From a bacterium A37T11 (GTDB lineage Bacteria; Bacteroidota; Bacteroidia; Sphingobacteriales; Sphingobacteriaceae): a stretch of 64,000 bases of DNA. How positions within the stretch are numbered: the stretch's first letter is position 1; each line of letters opens with the position of its first letter. The translations under genes and the position numbers were made by a program. The stretch spans positions 1 to 64,000 of the forward strand of contig FOBR01000007.1 of the NCBI GenBank assembly GCA_900109895.1. The letters are read 5' to 3'. The notes beneath the pieces were generated by a model. That model saw only the letters and a program-made list of their open reading frames with translations, was not told the DNA's origin and searched no databases. Shown here in pieces: positions 42,814-50,874 of the stretch.

Positions 42814-44115
42814 ATGAGTGCATTTAGTATGAATGTGAAAAGGTGGTCGGCGATGGCGTTATTTCCATTGGTGATGGTGGCCTGCAATGACGATGACGAT
42901 AACATGCAAGGGTTGGGGACTACTGCAACCCTTACGGTTGAAAATGTATTACAGGGAAAGCTGTTGGTAGAGTCTGGTACATTTATGGGCAATGGAAGTG
43001 GTGCGCCGGTTATTTTGCCAGGTGAAACGGTGAGTTTTACGGTTTCGGCAGGAAAAGGACAGCGGCTTTCTTTTGCTGCGATGTATGGTTTGAGCAATGA
43101 CTTGTTTTTTGCGCCCGAAAACCCTGGTATAGCTTTATACACGGATGCGGGAGAGGCTATTGAGGGTGATGTTTCTGCTTCTGTAAAACTGTGGGACAAT
43201 GGCACACGCGTAAACCAAAAACCGGGTGCTGCAGTGGTGCATCCAGGGACAGCCGAAAATAAAATGATTCGTGAAGTAACGAATATGGATGACCAGGGAA
43301 ATTCCTATGAGGCTGCAAGCAAATTGCTGAAGGTAACACTGGCATACCAAGGAAACTCGGTTTTTAAAGTAACTCTGAACAATAGTTCAAAAGGGACAAT
43401 TAATGAAACAGGAATCAGTCCGGGTGTATGGTCTGTATCATATATTGCCGGTGGTGACTTATTGAACAAAACACCGCTCTATGAAACAGGTAAAGCAAGT
43501 ACTGAAGGGCTTACACTGATAGCTGAATCTGGCGACAACTCCAAACTAAGTGAAGCTACTAAGGCTAATACCGGTATTTTTACCCCGCTTTCGCCGATTT
43601 TAGTAGCAGTATATGAGGGAGACGCCAATCCTTTTTTCAAGGTAGGCGAAAATGATCGTGGTGAAGGATTAGCTAAGTTGGCGCAAACAGGTAATGCAGA
43701 TGATCTGGCAGCTTCATTAAAGAAAAAATCGGGTGTCAAAAATGTTTATGTATTGCCCGATCCGGCAAATACGGTGTTATTGCCTTCTGTGGGCGGTGCT
43801 GCTGGAGGCAAGGTTCAACAATTATTGACTCTGTCTAAAGGCCAGCATGTGGCTATTGCTACGATGTATGGTTTTTCAAATGACTGGTTCTTTGCTGGAA
43901 ATGTAGACGGTAGCCAGCGTGGTGATATTTCAGGTAGCCTGCATTTGTATGACAACGGAACGGCGCTTGATGAATTTCCTGGGGCTGGAATATCGCAGGT
44001 TAATCTGGGCGGAAAGATTGTTCCGGTGAGTAAGCCAATTAGTGAGGTGCCAAACCCTAATGCGTTCACAACGTTGCCGGAGCTATCCAGCATTATTAAG
44101 GTAACACTTAACTGA
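42814..44115 (+). CDS. Spondin-domain lipoprotein with internal duplication
   Basis: This 433-residue protein has a lipoprotein signal (LFPLVMVACNDDDDN). Two spondin_N-like modules follow. The first carries AGKGQRLSFAAMYGLSNDLF (about 75-95) and the second SKGQHVAIATMYGFSNDWFF (about 340-360). Each is followed by a matching block with a D-N-G-T turn (SVKLWDNGTRVNQKPGA and SLHLYDNGTALDEFPGAGIS), so the protein arose by internal duplication. Bacterial spondin-domain proteins are of unknown function and probably surface exposed. It lies 37 bp upstream of an AraC-type regulator in the same direction. Confidence 0.85.
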   Translation: MSAFSMNVKRWSAMALFPLVMVACNDDDDNMQGLGTTATLTVENVLQGKLLVESGTFMGNGSGAPVILPGETVSFTVSAGKGQRLSFAAMYGLSNDLFFAPENPGIALYTDAGEAIEGDVSASVKLWDNGTRVNQKPGAAVVHPGTAENKMIREVTNMDDQGNSYEAASKLLKVTLAYQGNSVFKVTLNNSSKGTINETGISPGVWSVSYIAGGDLLNKTPLYETGKASTEGLTLIAESGDNSKLSEATKANTGIFTPLSPILVAVYEGDANPFFKVGENDRGEGLAKLAQTGNADDLAASLKKKSGVKNVYVLPDPANTVLLPSVGGAAGGKVQQLLTLSKGQHVAIATMYGFSNDWFFAGNVDGSQRGDISGSLHLYDNGTALDEFPGAGISQVNLGGKIVPVSKPISEVPNPNAFTTLPELSSIIKVTLN

Positions 44116-44151
44116 GCCAACAGGCACTGTATTTGATACAATTGGTTCATT

Positions 44152-44997
44152 ATGAAATGGGAGTATTTAGATAATTGTACTGGCGGTTTGTTTGTAATGA
44201 AGCACGCTGAAAAACGCCTCATTGGGAAAGGTGTGCTTGGAGGTCATGCTCATTCCATCAATACATTTGTTGTTAATAAGGGAGAACCGCAGCAGGTATG
44301 GATCGATGAAATTGCCTATACAATGCCAAAAAATTCGGTTCTCCCATTAGTTTCAAATCAATATTTTGTTTTTGATACTCCTCAGGATTTGCTGGTTTGG
44401 CAATTTAACAGGGAGTTTTATTGTATCGTTGACCATGATGCAGAGGTGGGATGTGTTGGATTTTTATTTTATGGGATCCATCATCCCATGTTTGTATCAC
44501 TTGATGAAAAAGGAATGGAAGCCATTTGTCAAATAGAAAAACTTTTTTTAGAAGACTTAAGCCATTCTGACCGCATGCAAGGTGAAATGTTGCGTACTGT
44601 TCTCAAACGGCTCATCATTAGTGTGACCCGGATAGCTAAAGGGCAAACATCCGGTTATACGCATTTTTCAGAAGACCGTATGGAATTGATCAGACAATTT
44701 AGCTTGCTATTAGAAATGAATTTTCGTAAGGAACACGAGGTTAAATTCTATGCGAATGCTCTTAATCGTTCGCCAAAGACTCTTTCTAACTTGTTTTGTT
44801 TGTGCAACTACCCATCACCATCCCAAATTATACGTGAACGGATAGCTATGGAGGCAAAGCGGTATGCTCTTTTTACCAATCATTCGGCTAAGGAAGTGGC
44901 ATTCAGACTTGGATTTGAAAGTGCTGCCCACTTTAGCCACTTTTTTAAGCAAAATACGCAAAAAACATATAGCGAAATGAGAAATTATCTTACCTAG
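44152..44997 (+). CDS. AraC-family transcriptional regulator
   Basis: This 281-residue protein has an N-terminal cupin-like sensing region (QVWIDEIAYTMPKNSVLPLV) and a C-terminal pair of helix-turn-helix units. The first, near 200-220, is VKFYANALNRSPKTLSNLF. The second is SAKEVAFRLGFESAAHFSHF, then FKQNTQKTYSEMR, typical of AraC/XylS. It probably regulates the spondin gene upstream or the yceI-like gene downstream. The effector is unknown. Confidence 0.9.
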   Translation: MKWEYLDNCTGGLFVMKHAEKRLIGKGVLGGHAHSINTFVVNKGEPQQVWIDEIAYTMPKNSVLPLVSNQYFVFDTPQDLLVWQFNREFYCIVDHDAEVGCVGFLFYGIHHPMFVSLDEKGMEAICQIEKLFLEDLSHSDRMQGEMLRTVLKRLIISVTRIAKGQTSGYTHFSEDRMELIRQFSLLLEMNFRKEHEVKFYANALNRSPKTLSNLFCLCNYPSPSQIIRERIAMEAKRYALFTNHSAKEVAFRLGFESAAHFSHFFKQNTQKTYSEMRNYLT

Positions 44998-45277
44998 AAC
45001 CGTGTTTTTTTAAACAGCTTCCATAGTGTGAAGCAGCTACCATGTTTTTCATTATTATGCCATTGATGATATAAACTATGGGATGAAGGCTTTGGCGATC
45101 ATGTTTGGAAGTCTAGGTTCTTTAAAGGGCAACCAGGGTGAGGCAGATGTTGAAAATGAAGAAGAACAATAAATTTACGATGTTGTGATGATGTTGTTAA
45201 GGTGAAATTTGTATGTTTACACATCTATTTTTATGGATGGAGAATTCGATTTTAATAACACTTATTATTTTTAAAAA
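44998..45277. other. 280-bp gap, no convincing gene
   Basis: This stretch holds one tiny open frame (45083-45172, 29 codons, MKALAIMFGSLGSLKGNQGE then an acidic tail) without a ribosome-binding signal, and a weak inverted repeat of AGCTTC/GAAGC near 45013-45033. I see no promoter that matches TAnnTTTG exactly before the YceI gene. Confidence 0.3.
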
Positions 45278-45853
45278 ATGAAAAAATTTCTTTTTACTTC
45301 TGTAGTAGCTTTTGTGGTGCTGTCATCATTCGTTTTGGTAAACACGTTATGGAAAAATGACCCGCCCCATTCTCAACTAGGTTTTACGGTAACTCATTTG
45401 GGCATAAGCGACATTTCTGGCACCTTTAACGATTTTACGGCCACCATTGATGCACAGAAACCAGATTTTTCGGATGCTAAATTTGAGCTAAAGGCTAAGG
45501 TTGCTTCTATTGACACGCGGGTGGAACAACGAAATACACACTTGAAAAGTCCGGATTTTTTTGATGCTGAAAAATATCCTGAACTTACTTTTACCAGTAC
45601 TTCTATCAATAGTACGGGTGGAAAAACATTTAAATTAACGGGTGATTTGACTATTCATGGTGTTACAAAGACGGTAACTTTTGATGGCGTGTACAGAGGT
45701 ACTATTGATAATCCGATGAGCAAGAAACCATCTGCTGGATTTAGTATCAGTGGAATCATCAAACGGTCGGATTTTAAATTGGGTGAAAAATTTCCTGATG
45801 CGATGGTAAGCGATGAAGTGCGAGTCAAAGCTGATGGAGAATTTGCTCAATAA
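45278..45853 (+). CDS. YceI-family lipocalin-like protein
   Basis: This 191-residue exported protein has an N-terminal signal or anchor helix (LFTSVVAFVVLSSFVLVN). The body is the YceI beta-barrel with family motifs DPPHSQLGFTVTHLGISDIS, SIDTRVEQRNTHLKSPDFFD, LTIHGVTKTVTF and SDEVRVKADGEF. YceI proteins bind isoprenoid or other long hydrophobic molecules in the periplasm and are linked to stress. It stands alone on its strand, with a hairpin element beginning 14 nt after the stop. Confidence 0.93.
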   Translation: MKKFLFTSVVAFVVLSSFVLVNTLWKNDPPHSQLGFTVTHLGISDISGTFNDFTATIDAQKPDFSDAKFELKAKVASIDTRVEQRNTHLKSPDFFDAEKYPELTFTSTSINSTGGKTFKLTGDLTIHGVTKTVTFDGVYRGTIDNPMSKKPSAGFSISGIIKRSDFKLGEKFPDAMVSDEVRVKADGEFAQ

Positions 45854-45867
45854 GCTCAAAGTTATTT

Positions 45868-45937
45868 AAAAAAAGGTTTTTGGGATGGTTACCTTGGTTG
45901 TGAAGCAGCCTCGGCTCCAAACCAAAAACCTTTTTTT
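45868..45937. repeat. Intergenic hairpin element, copy 5
   Basis: Arms AAAAAAAGGTTTTTG (45868-45882) and CAAAAACCTTTTTTT (45923-45937) pair perfectly over 15 bp, although their sequence is unlike the arms of copies 1-3. The 40-nt core is more diverged but keeps ACCTTGGTTGTGAAGCAG and CCTCGGCT. It lies between the convergent YceI gene and sulfatase remnant and should work as a two-way terminator. Confidence 0.75.
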
Positions 45938-45979
45938 TATAAAAGTACTTTATTTATTTTTATAAAAGTACTTTATTTA
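45937..45979. repeat. Short tandem duplication (23-bp period)
   Basis: The 20-mer TTATAAAAGTACTTTATTTA occurs at 45937-45956 and again at 45960-45979. The second copy covers the stop codon of the sulfatase remnant. The duplication directly follows element copy 5. Confidence 0.8.
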
Positions 45980-46686
45980 AATGTGTCAAAAAGGTCTTTT
46001 AGCTCTTTTGTTTTTTCTGGAAATTCCGCTAGCACGTTTGTACGTTCACTGGGGTCCCAATTAATATTAAAGAGCTCTTCAATGGCATCATAAGATTTAC
46101 CAGAGCTGGGATTTATGCCAGCACTTAATCTTCGGTATTTCCATTCTCCCAGCCTTACTGCTTCAACCTTTCCGTGATTGACCAGGTATATAGGTTTGTG
46201 CTGATATCCTTTTTCTGCAACTTGACCAGTAAGCAATGAAGCGATGGACTGTCCGTCCAATGCCCGGCCGGCAGGTAGTGTGGCACCTGTCCATTCAGCT
46301 AGGGTTGGCAACAGATCTACGTTGCTTATAGGGCTTCGAAGAATTTTTCCTGCAGGTACGTGGCCTTTCCAATATACGATAAACGGCTCACGTACACCAC
46401 CTTCAAAGGTCTGTGCCTTGGAGCCGCGAAATACACCGGCTGTACCGGCATGCCAATTTTTAGTATGGCCATCTCCACTCATGCGTACGGGATATTCAAT
46501 CCAGGGGCCATTATCGCTTGAAAAGATCAGGATGGTATTGTCTGCCAATCCTTGCTCTTCGACCACTTTCCATAGCTTGGCAATGTGTGCATCCAGGTCT
46601 TCTACAACTGCTCCCAGAGGACCAGCCTGTTGAAGGTCTTTCATTCGGGCTGCTTGTGCGGCAAAGGCTACGGGTAAATGAGGCAT
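45973..46686 (-). pseudogene. Sulfatase remnant lacking the N-terminal half
   Basis: A 237-residue frame encodes only the C-terminal half of an S1 sulfatase: MPHLPVAFAAQAARM, TILIFSSDNGPWIEYPVRMS, GVFRGSKAQTFEGGVREPFI, VDLLPTLAEWTGATLPAGR. The N-terminal metal site and the formylglycine motif CxPSR are missing, so it cannot be an active sulfatase. In-frame TAG lies two codons before the first Met, and the upstream 60 bp carry no matching sequence in any frame. The fragment is bracketed by hairpin elements, copy 5 after its stop and copy 6 upstream of its broken end, which suggests loss of DNA by recombination. Confidence 0.85.
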
Positions 46687-46754
46687 TCTCTATGTCAGGA
46701 GCCGTTCCTGATCTTATCAATAGGTTCATATCATAATACTACTGCTCTGTAATC

Positions 46755-46819
46755 AAAATGAGACTTTGGGGATGTAAACCTTCGTTGAGGAGTCGCCTCG
46801 GTACCAAACAAACCTGAAT
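46755..46819. repeat. Intergenic hairpin element, copy 6 (degenerate)
   Basis: The left arm AAAATGAGACTTTG (46755-46768) matches copies 1 and 2. The core is about 36 nt with AAACCTTCGTTGAGGAGTC and GCCTCGGTACCAAA, related to copy 5. The right arm after CAAA has diverged (CAAACCTGAATTT), so the outer stem is mostly lost. It lies 68 nt from the broken end of the sulfatase remnant. Confidence 0.6.
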
Positions 46820-46874
46820 TTATCGGAATGTTTGGCAACATTATGAAAATTATGGATGGTATGTAAAATTTTCT

Positions 46875-46882
46875 TAACTTTG
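46875..46882 (+). promoter_or_regulatory. -7 promoter element of the small lipoprotein gene
   Basis: TAACTTTG is an exact TAnnTTTG match 30 nt before the ATG at 46912, leaving a normal short leader. No clear -33 motif was seen. Confidence 0.5.
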
Positions 46883-46911
46883 CCGCTTGTTTAATTAATT
46901 TAAAAGATAAT

Positions 46912-47439
46912 ATGAACGTAAAGTCAATAAAGAAAATTTTCGTATTGTTTATGGTTTTTGGGATCGGAGCAGGCATTTTGGGATGTAGTAAAGATGATGA
47001 CGTTGAGCCAGCGAAAGATGAAGAATATTTAACCTGTAAAATCGATGGTGAATATCGCGAGTTTAATGGAAATGTGAATGCCAATGATAAACCAGATGGG
47101 CCCGTTCATTTTGTGGTAATTTCTGGACATGAAACCGATGATTCTAATTCTCCTGGATTTGGCATTGATTTACTGGTAGAAGATGGTGAAGCTACGACCA
47201 AAAAATACACGACAGCTAATGCCAATCTGCATGGTTCATATTATGAACAGACAAATAACGGAACAATTAGTTATGATGCCGTGGGAACGGATGGTACTAG
47301 TTTTAAACTGAATATAACTCGTTTGGATGATTGGGGGGTATCCGGAACATTTTCTGGGGTATTGAAGTTGGGGGGATCCAATACTTATATTACCGTAACA
47401 GACGGTAAATTTTCGGCGGCATATAATGGAAATGATTAG
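46912..47439 (+). CDS. Small lipoprotein of unknown function
   Basis: This 175-residue protein has a lipoprotein signal (GIGAGILGCSKDDDVEPAKD) with an acidic stretch behind the Cys, a feature often linked with surface export in Bacteroidota. The body is beta-rich and begins EYLTCKIDGEYREFNG, a pattern common to small Bacteroidota lipoproteins of the DUF6252 kind, and ends in short strands (FSGVLKLGGSNTYITVTDGK). It has its own promoter and terminator, so it is a single-gene unit. Function is not known. Confidence 0.65.
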   Translation: MNVKSIKKIFVLFMVFGIGAGILGCSKDDDVEPAKDEEYLTCKIDGEYREFNGNVNANDKPDGPVHFVVISGHETDDSNSPGFGIDLLVEDGEATTKKYTTANANLHGSYYEQTNNGTISYDAVGTDGTSFKLNITRLDDWGVSGTFSGVLKLGGSNTYITVTDGKFSAAYNGND

Positions 47440-47483
47440 TACTTTTTTCTGTTTGCCCAGCCTTGCTGGAATTTATTCAAATA

Positions 47484-47512
47484 AAGCCGGTAGTGATACC
47501 GGCTTCTTTGTT
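47484..47512 (+). terminator. Intrinsic terminator between convergent genes
   Basis: AAGCCGGTA (47484-47492) and TACCGGCTT (47497-47505) form a 9-bp perfect stem with loop GTGA, followed by CTTTGTTATTTTC. It ends the lipoprotein gene and touches the stop of the PepSY gene on the other strand. Confidence 0.8.
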
Positions 47513-48623
47513 ATTTTCTTTTGCCTAGCCATATGTTGAATCCGGTAATGGGGAGGCTCGCTCCAATTAGTGTGACGATAATGGCCAACAATTTGGTAGG
47601 CCAGCCAAAAATCCGACCACTATGAATGGGTAGCATCAGTCTACGTACTTGATTGCCTGTGCTAAGGCTATTATAAGGTTCATTGCGGAGTAAGACGCCG
47701 GTTTTAGAATAATATGAGTGATCCAAACGATTGGGAATAGGGTTAGAAGGAATCGACTTACTAACGATATATAAGGGATCTTTAGCACTTGGGAAGGTAA
47801 TTTCCAGCTCTCCATTATAAGGAAATTGATCGTTAGTTTGTGTAAGAATAATTTCAAGCACACCATATTTCGTTGATGTGGATGCTTTGTCAATAGGAGA
47901 GGGTTTTATGGTGGTTTTAGTAGGCAAATGACCATCAAATAGCAAATAAAGGCCATTTTCAAACCAGTCATAACTCCAAGTGAGCCCCGTAAGTGCTATG
48001 ATGAACAAAATGGGTAGTGTGTAAAAGCCGCCAACGGCATGTACATCCCAATTGAGTCGTTTGCTCTTGGCATCCCATTTTATCTTGATCCGCTGTTTAA
48101 GCAATTTTCTGTTTTTGGGCCACCAAATAATAAGCCCTGTCAATAAAATAAGGACGTAGCTGAGACAAAGGGCGCCGGTAATGATTCTACCGGTTTTATC
48201 CATAAGGAGGTAGCGGTGGATGTTGGTTATTACTTGAAACAATCGTTGGCTTTCACGTACCTTGACAGCTAAAAGGCCATCATCCGGATGTAATGATAGC
48301 AAGAAACGCTTGGTTTTACTGCCTGCGGTTTGATATAAAATATTGCGGCCCTCTCCGGTTTTTGGTATTATTACTTTATTTAATTTCTGATCGCCGGCAT
48401 ATTCTTGGGCGAGATTGGTTAAACTATCCAGGGATAATGGCGCTTTATGGGTATTTTCAACTTTTGGAGCAAAATGAAACTTGGGAAATAGCAGATCATC
48501 CAATTCGTCTTCAAATACCAATAAGGTTCCGGTAATGCAAACAATACAAAAGAGCAAGCCAGTCGCTAGACCAAGCCAGCGGTGGAGCCATAAATAGATT
48601 GTTTTAAAGGTGCGTTTTGCCAT
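47511..48623 (-). CDS. PepSY domain membrane protein
   Basis: This 370-residue protein has an N-terminal helix with the family pattern WLHRWLGLATGLLFCIVCIT followed by GTLLVFEDELDDLLFPKFHF. Further helices lie at about 145-165 (GALCLSYVLILLTGLIIWWP) and 195-215. It ends with LIGASLPITGFNIWLGKRK. The histidines in LHRWLG, NIHRYLL, DVHAVGGFY and PIHSGR probably bind haem. It is shorter by two helices than the PepSY protein at 41106. The ATG at 48623 is used; four upstream codons begin with a non-ATG. No uptake receptor is adjacent. Confidence 0.8.
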   Translation of the reverse strand: MAKRTFKTIYLWLHRWLGLATGLLFCIVCITGTLLVFEDELDDLLFPKFHFAPKVENTHKAPLSLDSLTNLAQEYAGDQKLNKVIIPKTGEGRNILYQTAGSKTKRFLLSLHPDDGLLAVKVRESQRLFQVITNIHRYLLMDKTGRIITGALCLSYVLILLTGLIIWWPKNRKLLKQRIKIKWDAKSKRLNWDVHAVGGFYTLPILFIIALTGLTWSYDWFENGLYLLFDGHLPTKTTIKPSPIDKASTSTKYGVLEIILTQTNDQFPYNGELEITFPSAKDPLYIVSKSIPSNPIPNRLDHSYYSKTGVLLRNEPYNSLSTGNQVRRLMLPIHSGRIFGWPTKLLAIIVTLIGASLPITGFNIWLGKRK

Positions 48624-48757
48624 TATTTTCGGCAAAATTAAAAGTTATTTTAAATGAATCTTAATTAAAAAGATATTTATTGAAAAATTATAAGTTATTG
48701 TAACCTTAATCTTCCAATGATATAAATGTTACCGTTGTGTTTAGGCAGTTGGTCCAC

Positions 48758-49483
48758 CTACTGATCAAGCCAGGCTTGAAAATTTGGTGAACGCTCTTCA
48801 CTGACGATGACAGTGATGTCGGGTGGCGGGGGAGGGTTTAGGAGAACCTTAAGCCGGTTATGGTTAGTTTTGATAATTTCAGCGATGGATTGGATGTGGA
48901 CAATGAACTTCCGGTTGACCTGATAGAATTCGGTGGCAGGAAGACCTTTGCCTACGGCGGATAAGGTCATGTCCAGCAAAAAGCGGTCTCCATTATAGGT
49001 GTACAGGTAAAGCCATTTGTCTTCAGCCATAAAAAAAGCAACCTCTTTAACAGGGATCGTTTTCATGCGGATCCCTGAGCGGACCAGAAATCTTTTACGG
49101 GGGTATTGTTGAGTGGGTATTGGTTTGATAAGTCCTTGAAACTTATGCAAGGCTCGTAAGATATCTGATTGGTCAAATGGCTTTAGCAAATAGTCTATTC
49201 CTTGATTTTTGAATGCCTGCAGGGCATATTGGTCGTATGCTGTTGTAAAGATTACGGGGGCTTTTATTGTGACTTGCTCAAAGATGGAAAAGCTCTCGCC
49301 GTCTCCCAGATGAATATCCATGAAAATAAGGTCGGGCTGGCTTGTGGCCAGATATTGGCAAGCTTCCCTAACGGTGGGAATGGGTGCCGGAACGTCTGCC
49401 TCGGGTAATAAAATAGACAAAAAGCTGCGCAGGCTGTCAGCGGCCCAGGTTTCATCTTCTATAATAAGTACTTTCATCGACAT
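48758..49483 (-). CDS. LytTR-type response regulator
   Basis: This 241-residue protein has a receiver domain (1-120) with phospho-acceptor Asp56 (LIFMDIHLGDG), acidic pocket DE (10-11) and Lys101 (YLLKPFDQ). The C-terminal LytTR DNA-binding domain (about 135-240) carries FLVRSGIRMKTIPVKEVAFF and FYQVNRKFIVHIQSI. It is the last gene behind susD (47 bp). The matching LytS-type kinase is the first gene of the same unit, 7 kb upstream, so the two-component pair flanks the genes it most likely controls. Confidence 0.92.
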   Translation of the reverse strand: MSMKVLIIEDETWAADSLRSFLSILLPEADVPAPIPTVREACQYLATSQPDLIFMDIHLGDGESFSIFEQVTIKAPVIFTTAYDQYALQAFKNQGIDYLLKPFDQSDILRALHKFQGLIKPIPTQQYPRKRFLVRSGIRMKTIPVKEVAFFMAEDKWLYLYTYNGDRFLLDMTLSAVGKGLPATEFYQVNRKFIVHIQSIAEIIKTNHNRLKVLLNPPPPPDITVIVSEERSPNFQAWLDQ

Positions 49484-49530
49484 GAGCCGATGAAAGTACG
49501 TAATTTTTAGAAGACACCCAAATAAAGTAG

Positions 49531-50862
49531 TTATAGGTTTGGGTTATTGGCAGTGGCCTCCCGTGGATAGCGGATCACATAGCGGGGATCTCCCTGAGTG
49601 AGCACAAAGGATTTATCCTGATAAGTGTGTTCAATACTGGGCTGGGTAGTACGTTTGAGGTCATACCAACGCAATCCTTCTAAGGCCATTTCCCTTGCAC
49701 GTTCCTGATAGATTTCTTGTAGCAGTGCGCTTGCCGAAAGGTTGGCAATGGTACTTTTCCATGTTTCAAGATAGGAGGGTGTAAGACGGTTTTTACCCAG
49801 CGTTTCAAGTGAAGACAGGGCTTCGGCTATTTTTCCTTGTTGTGCAAGTGCTTCTGCTTGGATCAGGTAAAGTTCCCCTGTGCGAAAGGAGCAAAGAAAA
49901 TCTGTGCTGCCACCTTTTATGCCTACCAGGGTTCCGTCATTGTCCTGGAAGTAGCGTGCATAGCGCATGTCGCCCTGTTTGTCATATAATTCTGCAAAAA
50001 GTGGTGATACCCTGCTGGAATTTTGAAGGGTGCTGTTAAATACATTTTCAAGTGCCTGGAGTTGCTCTACAGAGCGGTAATCGTTTGGAAGATGGGCGTC
50101 ATCCTTATTCAGATTTTCAAGATCGCCGTGCAAGGCAAGGGCTGCTGCTGCCTTCTGGCTGGCAAGCTCCCATTCACCCCGGTATAGGTAAATACGTGCT
50201 TCCAGCGCTTTCGCAGCTGTTTTGGTAAAACGATACCGGAATTTGGGGGTTTCGCTCGTTTCATTTAATAACGCTTCCCCCTCTTGGATGTCTTGAAATA
50301 TTTGCTGGTAGACAGTTTCAACTGTAGCGGGCACATAGGGCTGCTCCAGATCCAGCTTGGTGGAGATAGGTACTCCGCGGTCTGTGACCGATGTGGTCTT
50401 GTTATAGACCGGCGCATACATATTTAACAATTCAAAATGTGCATATGCACGTAATAAATAGGCTTCACCCCTGATCTGCTGTACTTCTTTTGTATCACCT
50501 GCTTTTTCCTTGGCTTGATCAATAACTTGGTTTGCATAGAAAATGCTTTTGTAAAAGGTTTGCCAGGCAAAAGGAGTGGTCGTGCGGTCTGGGTTCAGAT
50601 CGTTCCAAATGTAAATGTCTTTTACCGACGCTATGTCTTCTGAGAATTCATCCAAGTCTAATTCATCCGTTCGCAAGTTCAAGTACGATTTATGATCAGG
50701 GAACCCATTATAGGCCGATACCATCAGGCCCCTGAAATCGGCTGGGGTAGTGGGTATAACTGTGCCGACGGGTTTAATGTCCAAATATTTGTTGCAGCCC
50801 GCCAAAGTTAAAAATGACAGAGGAAGGAATAGTATCCGTGTGATGTTTTTTATGATGTTCAT
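49531..50862 (-). CDS. SusD/RagB-family lipoprotein (locus 4)
   Basis: This lipoprotein of 443 residues has the lipobox LTLAGCNKYLDIKPVG. The SusD-like N-terminal domain (VIPTTPADFRGLMVSAYNGF, SIFYANQVIDQAKEKAGD) and a shortened C-terminal RagB part (LYLIQAEALAQQGKIAEALS and ALEGLRWYDLKRT) are present. I use the ATG at 50862; the preceding codon is TTG. It follows susC by 12 bp. Its short length fits the SusDs that partner with peptide-type SusCs better than classical glycan binders, but this is an inference. Confidence 0.9.
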   Translation of the reverse strand: MNIIKNITRILFLPLSFLTLAGCNKYLDIKPVGTVIPTTPADFRGLMVSAYNGFPDHKSYLNLRTDELDLDEFSEDIASVKDIYIWNDLNPDRTTTPFAWQTFYKSIFYANQVIDQAKEKAGDTKEVQQIRGEAYLLRAYAHFELLNMYAPVYNKTTSVTDRGVPISTKLDLEQPYVPATVETVYQQIFQDIQEGEALLNETSETPKFRYRFTKTAAKALEARIYLYRGEWELASQKAAAALALHGDLENLNKDDAHLPNDYRSVEQLQALENVFNSTLQNSSRVSPLFAELYDKQGDMRYARYFQDNDGTLVGIKGGSTDFLCSFRTGELYLIQAEALAQQGKIAEALSSLETLGKNRLTPSYLETWKSTIANLSASALLQEIYQERAREMALEGLRWYDLKRTTQPSIEHTYQDKSFVLTQGDPRYVIRYPREATANNPNL

Positions 50863-50874
50863 GGTCAATTAGAA

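Noticed and set aside
45083-45172. A 29-codon frame MKALAIMFGSLGSLKGNQGE with acidic tail
   Set aside because: It has no ribosome-binding site or promoter motif and no recognisable similarity; the length is within chance.
45973-46686. Functional short sulfatase
   Set aside because: The formylglycine motif and N-terminal metal ligands are missing and a stop lies directly upstream, so it was called a remnant.
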